Source of the DNA: Gilliamella sp. Lep-s35
GTDB lineage: Bacteria; Pseudomonadota; Gammaproteobacteria; Enterobacterales; Orbaceae
Assembly: GCF_009795845.1 (NCBI RefSeq)
Contig: NZ_WTEX01000014.1
Coordinates: 1 to 64,000 of the forward strand
Direction of reading: 5' to 3'
Length of the DNA: 64,000 bases
This document shows positions 58,936 through 64,000 of the stretch, one piece after another; positions within the stretch are counted from its first letter, which is position 1, and each line of letters begins with the position of its first letter. A program made the position numbers and the translations under genes. Under the pieces are notes generated by a model. That model saw nothing but the letters and a program-made list of their open reading frames with translations. It did no database searches and was not told where the DNA came from.

Positions 58936-59697
58936 ATGAACGAAATCGCACGGCATAACGAAATGGTGGCATTAGTCAATGAAAAAGGCATGGTTAAAGT
59001 AACAGAATTAGTTGCCAACTTTGCTATATCACCAGCCACAGCAAGGCGAGATATTACTAAGCTTGATCAGGAAGGACGCGTTAAAAAAGTTCGTAATGGC
59101 ATTATGCGATTAGAAGAAGTAAAACCAATTTGGGTACCGATTGACAACAATAATACCGATCACTATCACGAAAAAGCTCGCATTGCGATTCGTGCTGCAA
59201 AACTCTGTAGTAGTGATGAAAATATTGTCATCAATTGTGGTTCAACAGCATTTTTATTAGGCCGTGAATTATGTGGTAAGAATGTTTCAATTATTACTAA
59301 CTACTTTCCACTCGCCTGTTACTTGATTGAGCATGATCATGAAAATGTCATCATTATGGGAGGGTTATACAACAAAACACAAAATATTATCCTCAACCCG
59401 ATTGCCAATATTACTGATTCTTATGCCGGAAAATGGATGTTTACTAGTGGTAAAACTTTAACGCCAACAGGCTTATATAAAAACGAGATTTTAGGTGCGG
59501 TTGCAGAACAGCAAATACTTGAACAAATTGAAAAACTAGTTGTGGTAGTAGACAGTTCAAAAATTGATACTAAAGCCAATTCAGGCATGCTTTTTTGTCC
59601 AGTAAATAAAATTGATATTTTAATTACTGGAAAACAAGCTAATAAGGACGTGATCGAAAGCATTAAGGAGCAAGGTATTGAAGTTATTTTAGTTTAA
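58936..59697 (+). CDS. ulaR: DeoR-family transcriptional repressor UlaR
   Basis: The 253-aa regulator has an N-terminal DeoR HTH (VKVTELVANFAISPATARRD, ITKLDQEGRVKKVRNGIMRL) and a sugar-phosphate sensing domain (NCGSTAFLLGRELCGK, IMGGLYNKTQNIILNP, VVVVDSSKIDTKANSGM). UlaR in E. coli represses ula genes until L-ascorbate-6-phosphate binds. It is divergent from the catabolic operon and 27 bases ahead of ulaG, with AGAGGA as ribosome-binding site. Confidence 0.93.
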   Translation: MNEIARHNEMVALVNEKGMVKVTELVANFAISPATARRDITKLDQEGRVKKVRNGIMRLEEVKPIWVPIDNNNTDHYHEKARIAIRAAKLCSSDENIVINCGSTAFLLGRELCGKNVSIITNYFPLACYLIEHDHENVIIMGGLYNKTQNIILNPIANITDSYAGKWMFTSGKTLTPTGLYKNEILGAVAEQQILEQIEKLVVVVDSSKIDTKANSGMLFCPVNKIDILITGKQANKDVIESIKEQGIEVILV

Positions 59698-59724
59698 CTA
59701 TTAAATTGTAAGAAGGAACAAAGT

Positions 59725-60792
59725 ATGAGTAAAGTGAATGAAATTACCCGTGAATCTTGGATACTAAATACATTTCCTGAATGGGGAACTTGGCTTAATG
59801 AAGAGATCGAAACAACAGAGGTTAAACCCAATACATTTACTATGTGGTGGCTTGCTTGTACAGGTATTTGGTTGAAATCAGCTGGTAATACCAATATATC
59901 TGTTGATTTTTGGTGTGGTACTGGTAAAAAAACTCACGCCAATCCATTAATGAACAAACAACACCAAATGATGCGAATGGGTGGAGTTCGTGAATTGCAG
60001 CCTAACTTAAGAACTAGCCCATTTGTTCTGGATCCTTTTGCAATAAAAGAAATTGATGCAGTGATGGCAACGCACGATCATGCCGATCATATCGATGTAA
60101 ATGTTGCAGCTGCAGTTATTCAAAACTGTTCATCAAAAGTAAAATTTATTGGTCCAAAAGCTTGTGTGGAATTATGGAAAAGTTGGGGTGTACCTGAAGA
60201 ACGCTGTATTGTCGCCAGAGTTGGCGAAACAATTGAAGTAGGTGATATTACAATTCGGGTATTAGACTCTTTTGATAGAACATCATTGGTAACTTTGCCA
60301 AAAGGCGTATCATCAACCGATAAATCTATTTTAGATGGTATGAATGATAGAGCGGTCAATTATCTATTTGAAACATCAGGCGGTTCATTGTATCACTCCG
60401 GTGATTCCCATTATTCTAACTATTATGCCAAACATGGTAATGATTACAAAATTGATGTCGCACTGCTGTCTTATGGCGAAAACCCTCGTGGCGTGACCGA
60501 TAAAATGACATCGGCTGATATTTTACGGGCGGCTGAATCGCTTAATACTCAAGTTGTGATCCCTTTTCACCATGATATTTGGGCAAACTTCCAAAGCGAT
60601 CCGCGTGAAATTGAAGTTTTATGGAAAATGAAAAAAGATCGTCTTGATTATCAATTTACTCCTTTCTTCTGGCAAGTTGGTGGTAAATATACTTACCCAA
60701 CCGATAAACATAAAATGCATTATCAACATTATCGTGGCTTTAGAGATATCTTTACCGACGAGCCTGAGTTGCCGTATCGCTCATTCTTATAA
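59725..60792 (+). CDS. ulaG: L-ascorbate-6-phosphate lactonase
   Basis: UlaG opens the lactone of L-ascorbate-6-phosphate to 3-keto-L-gulonate-6-phosphate, the first intracellular step. The 355-aa metallo-beta-lactamase-fold protein matches E. coli UlaG (354). It has [17 protein letters not shown], the metal motif THDHADHID near residue 113, [16 protein letters not shown], and [13 protein letters not shown]. It lies downstream of ulaR in the same direction, so the repressor and lactonase are probably co-transcribed. Confidence 0.97.
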   Translation: MSKVNEITRESWILNTFPEWGTWLNEEIETTEVKPNTFTMWWLACTGIWLKSAGNTNISVDFWCGTGKKTHANPLMNKQHQMMRMGGVRELQPNLRTSPFVLDPFAIKEIDAVMATHDHADHIDVNVAAAVIQNCSSKVKFIGPKACVELWKSWGVPEERCIVARVGETIEVGDITIRVLDSFDRTSLVTLPKGVSSTDKSILDGMNDRAVNYLFETSGGSLYHSGDSHYSNYYAKHGNDYKIDVALLSYGENPRGVTDKMTSADILRAAESLNTQVVIPFHHDIWANFQSDPREIEVLWKMKKDRLDYQFTPFFWQVGGKYTYPTDKHKMHYQHYRGFRDIFTDEPELPYRSFL

Positions 60793-60821
60793 TTGACTAA
60801 TGTAGCAATTCGACTTTAGCG

Positions 60822-60857
60822 TGTGGATGGATTCAAACAATAATTTTACCATCCACA
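60822..60857. terminator. Hairpin between ulaG and recG
   Basis: TGTGGATGG (60822-60830) pairs perfectly with CCATCCACA (60849-60857). The 18-base loop is T-rich and no strong T run follows, so termination is likely but not certain. It lies between two convergent genes. Confidence 0.5.
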
Positions 60858-60881
60858 TGCAATCTAACTTAACATTATTAA

Positions 60882-62975
60882 TCAAGCGTTTATATACTTT
60901 TCACGATTTGGCAGCCAACAATCAACTAATTGTGCTGCACTTTGTGGGTGATTTTTTTGGATATCATAAGAGGCTTGTTGTACTTCACTAATCAAATGTT
61001 GATCACGAATTAGATCAACAACTTTAAAATTAGCCACTCCCATTTGCCGTGTTCCTAAAATTTCGCCACTACCACGAAGTTCAAGGTCTTTTTGCGCAAT
61101 AACAAATCCGTCATTACTTTCACGCATAACTTTCATACGCGCTTGGGCAACTTTGCTTAGAGGTGCTTGATACATAAGCACACAATGCGATACCGCCGTT
61201 CCACGCCCTACTCGCCCTCGCAATTGATGTAATTGAGCTAGGCCTAATCGCTCGGCATTTTCGATAATCATTAAGCTAGCATTAGGCACATCAACACCGA
61301 CTTCAATAACCGTTGTGGCAACAAGTAGTTGGATTATTCCTGCTTTAAACTCTTGCATGACTGATTGTTTTAAATCTGATTTCATTTTGCCGTGTACTAA
61401 AGCAATATTAAGATGTGGCAATCTTTGTTGTAATTCTTCTACAAGTATTTCAGCAGCTTGGGCATCAAGCGTTTCGGACTCTTCAACCAATGTACAAACC
61501 CAATAAACTTGGCGGTTATCAAGGCAAGCTTGGTTGACACGTTCAATAATTTCATCACGACGAGTATTAGGTATGACAACTGTAGTAATGGGCGTTCGCC
61601 CTGGTGGTAATTCATCAATGATAGAAACATCTAAATCTGCATATACTGTCATGGCTAGTGTTCGAGGAATCGGCGTTGCAGTCATAATTAATTGGTGTGG
61701 ATGAAAGTTATTTTTAATACCTTTTTCCCAAAGAGTTAAACGTTGGTTTACACCGAAGCGATGCTGTTCATCAATAATGACTAATCCTAACGAAGCAAAC
61801 TCAACTTTATCCACAAACACCGCATGCGTACCAATTAACATGGTGATTTCACCATTTTTAATGCGTTCATAACGAAGCTGCTTATTTTTAGCGGTTAATC
61901 GACCAGATAACCATTCAACACTAATCCCTAACGGCGTAAACCAATGATTGAAATTGTTATAATGCTGTTCGGCTAATATTTCGGTCGGCGCCATTAACAC
62001 CACTTGATTACCGTTTTCAATCGCATTTAATGCAGCTAAAGCCGCAACTAATGTTTTGCCTGAACCTACATCACCTTGAACTAATCGCATCATGGGCACT
62101 GCTTTGGTCATATCTTGATAGATATCTTGCACAACGCGTTGCTGAGCACGAGTTGGCGTAAAAGGTAATGAGGATAAAAATGGCTTAATTAAGCGCTGGC
62201 TTGGATAAAATGGATGCGATTGCTGGTTTTGGTTATGTTTTTTTATCATCAACATACTTAAATGGTAAGCAATTAACTCTTCAAAAATAAATCGTTTAAT
62301 CGCAGGATGTTCACCCGATTCTAACTGCGTAATTTGAGTACTAATCGGAGGGTTATGAATAGTATTTAAACAATCTAATATTGGTAAAAAATGACTGGCC
62401 AGTTGCGGAGGTAAAATTTCAACTGGTGGGTTATTTTTCAAAAGCAATAATGCCGCCATAATTGATCGCCTAATTATAGCTTGAGATAAACCATAAGTAG
62501 TTGGATAAATCGGCGTATACCTTTCTTGGTCACTATCTAAAGTAGTGCTTTTATCATCGCGATTAGCTTTAAGCTTAAATTGTGGGTGAATAATTTCTAA
62601 GTGATTTTTACCGCGTTTTATTTCACCATAAGCACTGATCCATTTTCCTTTAATTAACGATGCTTTCATGCCTGCAGTAAAATGTATAAATCTTAATATA
62701 GCAATCCCTGAATCATCTTGAATATAGCAAATGAGCATTTGCCTACGGTTAAATGTGAGTTCACTTTTGATAATTATGCCTTCTATTGTGGTAAATTCAC
62801 CAATAGTGACATCGCCAATAGCACAAGATGAAGCGCGATCTTCATAACGCAAAGGAAAATGCAATAGCAAGTCTTTGATAGTATAAATGCCTAATGTATT
62901 GAATTTTTTTTCTAAACTTGCACCAATCCCTGTTAGTTTTATTAACGGTAAATGATCAAAAAAGCGATTTATCAT
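60882..62975 (-). CDS. recG: ATP-dependent DNA helicase RecG
   Basis: RecG reverses stalled replication forks and processes branched DNA. The 697-aa product (E. coli 693) has the N-terminal wedge/OB domain (YTIKDLLLHFPLRYEDRA, GEIKRGKNHLEIIHPQF). Helicase motifs include Walker A GDVGSGKTLVAALAA, DEQHRFGVNQR, MTATPIPRTLAMT and QLRGRVGRG, followed by the C-terminal TRG region with LELRGSGEILGTRQMG. It follows spoT by five bases; trmH, which separates them in E. coli, is absent. Confidence 0.97.
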   Translation of the reverse strand: MINRFFDHLPLIKLTGIGASLEKKFNTLGIYTIKDLLLHFPLRYEDRASSCAIGDVTIGEFTTIEGIIIKSELTFNRRQMLICYIQDDSGIAILRFIHFTAGMKASLIKGKWISAYGEIKRGKNHLEIIHPQFKLKANRDDKSTTLDSDQERYTPIYPTTYGLSQAIIRRSIMAALLLLKNNPPVEILPPQLASHFLPILDCLNTIHNPPISTQITQLESGEHPAIKRFIFEELIAYHLSMLMIKKHNQNQQSHPFYPSQRLIKPFLSSLPFTPTRAQQRVVQDIYQDMTKAVPMMRLVQGDVGSGKTLVAALAALNAIENGNQVVLMAPTEILAEQHYNNFNHWFTPLGISVEWLSGRLTAKNKQLRYERIKNGEITMLIGTHAVFVDKVEFASLGLVIIDEQHRFGVNQRLTLWEKGIKNNFHPHQLIMTATPIPRTLAMTVYADLDVSIIDELPPGRTPITTVVIPNTRRDEIIERVNQACLDNRQVYWVCTLVEESETLDAQAAEILVEELQQRLPHLNIALVHGKMKSDLKQSVMQEFKAGIIQLLVATTVIEVGVDVPNASLMIIENAERLGLAQLHQLRGRVGRGTAVSHCVLMYQAPLSKVAQARMKVMRESNDGFVIAQKDLELRGSGEILGTRQMGVANFKVVDLIRDQHLISEVQQASYDIQKNHPQSAAQLVDCWLPNREKYINA

Positions 62976-62980
62976 AATGA

Positions 62981-64000
62981 TTAATTTATATTTCGTGTAA
63001 CACTCACTACATTTGGCTGTAATGAAATTCTACGAATTAACTCATTAAGTTGTTGTGTATTTTTTACTTCTATTTGTAAAATGACGGTATAAATTTGTCT
63101 ATCTTTTTCTTCGGTATTTAACCATTGCAGGCGAGTATGTTCATCATTAATAATTGACAGAATATTTGCCAAAGAGCCTTGAGTGTTTAGAATATCAATC
63201 CAAATTTCAGCAACAAAACGTTGAGAAATATCTGGCGCCCATTTCAATGAAATATATTTTTCTGGATTTTTTTGATAACCAGCAACATTTCGGCAGGATT
63301 CGTGATGGACAGTTAAGCCCTTTTCAGGACTGACATGCCCAACAATAGGATCATTAGCAATAGGGTGACAACATTTAGAAAACGTAACTAAAACACCTTC
63401 GCTACCGGTAATAACCAATGTTTTATTCGGCTCTGATTTACTTTGTAATAACCCTTTATGCTCTAAGCCTTTGACAATAAAATGACTCATAATATTGCCA
63501 AGTCCAATTTCAACCAAGACATCATCAAAAGAGGATTGTTTAGCTAATTCAATCACTCTAGCTTTTTGACTTGGTGATAACGCATTAATACCGCCTGACT
63601 TAACTAACGAAAGATTGAGTAAACGTCGGCCTAATTCAATGGCATCTTCACGTTTTAATGTTTTAAGTGCTTGACGAATACGCGACTTCGCTTTAGCACT
63701 AACCACAAAATTTAACCAATTTGCGTTAGGGCGCCCTTCTGGCGAAGTAATAATTTCAACCGTTTGCCCACTGCTTAACGGTTGTGATAATGGGTAAGGT
63801 TTACGATCAACAAGCGCACCAATACATTGATAACCAATGTCGGAATGCACGGCATAAGCAAGGTCAACAGCTGTTGCGCCTTCAGGTAACTGAACAATAC
63901 GCCCTTTAGGAGTAAAAACATAGATTTCTTTAGGAAATAAGTCTGATTTTACGTTTTCAATAAATTCGAAAGAATTTCCTACACTTTGTTGTAGTTCTAA
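62981..64000 (-). CDS. spoT: Bifunctional (p)ppGpp synthase/hydrolase SpoT, C-terminal part
   Basis: The last 339 codons of spoT; the HD hydrolase and synthetase domains lie beyond the right edge. Reading from the edge gives LELQQSVGNSFEFIENVKSD. The TGS domain follows (EIYVFTPKGRIVQLPEGATA), then a helical region, the zinc-finger/CC domain (KCCHPIANDPIVGHVSPEKG, VHHESCRNV) and a C-terminal ACT domain (about the last 80 residues). An internal GTG at 63850 is not the start. The C-terminal region senses starvation signals in SpoT enzymes. It is transcribed with recG. Confidence 0.95.
   Translation of the reverse strand, partial: LELQQSVGNSFEFIENVKSDLFPKEIYVFTPKGRIVQLPEGATAVDLAYAVHSDIGYQCIGALVDRKPYPLSQPLSSGQTVEIITSPEGRPNANWLNFVVSAKAKSRIRQALKTLKREDAIELGRRLLNLSLVKSGGINALSPSQKARVIELAKQSSFDDVLVEIGLGNIMSHFIVKGLEHKGLLQSKSEPNKTLVITGSEGVLVTFSKCCHPIANDPIVGHVSPEKGLTVHHESCRNVAGYQKNPEKYISLKWAPDISQRFVAEIWIDILNTQGSLANILSIINDEHTRLQWLNTEEKDRQIYTVILQIEVKNTQQLNELIRRISLQPNVVSVTRNIN

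Noticed and set aside
63848-63850. GTG as the start of spoT
   Set aside because: The same frame continues to the window edge with a well-conserved TGS domain, so the gene is cut by the window, not short.
1-64000. CRISPR array or rRNA operon
   Set aside because: No regularly spaced repeats of 20-40 bases with unique spacers and no rRNA-like sequence were seen.

Overview
The window is AT-rich chromosomal DNA of a gammaproteobacterium. Gene content and protein sequences (tolB-pal-cpoB, yejABEF, znuABC, mepM, mrcB, rlmKL, spoT/recG) resemble Enterobacterales and Pasteurellales. The low GC content, an fhs gene, a PanG-type ketopantoate reductase and an L-ascorbate (ula) regulon suggest an animal-gut member of the Orbaceae, such as Gilliamella. 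That family placement is inference; no rRNA is present to test it.

Layout. 1-84: terminal piece of an IS1182-type element running off the left edge. 95-9400: housekeeping genes (sohB, fhs plus a ferredoxin gene, typA, hemG, glmU-glmS). 9487-17607: comM, the zinc-uptake locus znuCB/znuA with a Zur-type operator, then mepM and mrcB for the cell wall. 17618-21460: mutM and the envelope genes tolB-pal-cpoB, without tolQRA next to them. 21585-22113: a tRNA-Lys carrying the scar of an old integration (duplicated tRNA 3' end, tyrosine-integrase remnant, short direct repeats). 22417-28271: yejABEF peptide importer. 28346-30049: a secreted YnfC-like protein and orphan fumarate reductase anchor genes frdC-frdD. 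30923-33568: ppc.

33594-38141 is an insertion-sequence graveyard around rlmKL. It holds fragments of an IS1182-type element and of an IS3-family element inserted into it, plus broken accessory coding sequence. 38178-48305 returns to core functions: valS, the pantothenate operon panG-panB-panC, an M20 amidohydrolase with a membrane transporter, and recQ.

48584-53865 is a small accessory island next to tRNA-Val. It starts with three 11-bp-spaced GGGGTAAAA repeats, followed by a short unknown gene, a HI1420/HI1419-type toxin-antitoxin pair whose toxin start region is decayed, and a tight three-gene operon. That operon encodes a PD-(D/E)XK-like effector, a small middle component and a DUF3732 SMC-like ATPase, the arrangement of an ABC three-component (ABC-3C) conflict system. 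It is the strongest candidate for a poorly characterised defence system here. An IS481-type transposase remnant closes the island.

53899-60792 is a complete L-ascorbate catabolic regulon with a fused PTS IIC-IIB protein, two CRP-like sites and a divergent ulaR-ulaG pair. The window ends with recG and the C-terminal half of spoT, which runs off the right edge.
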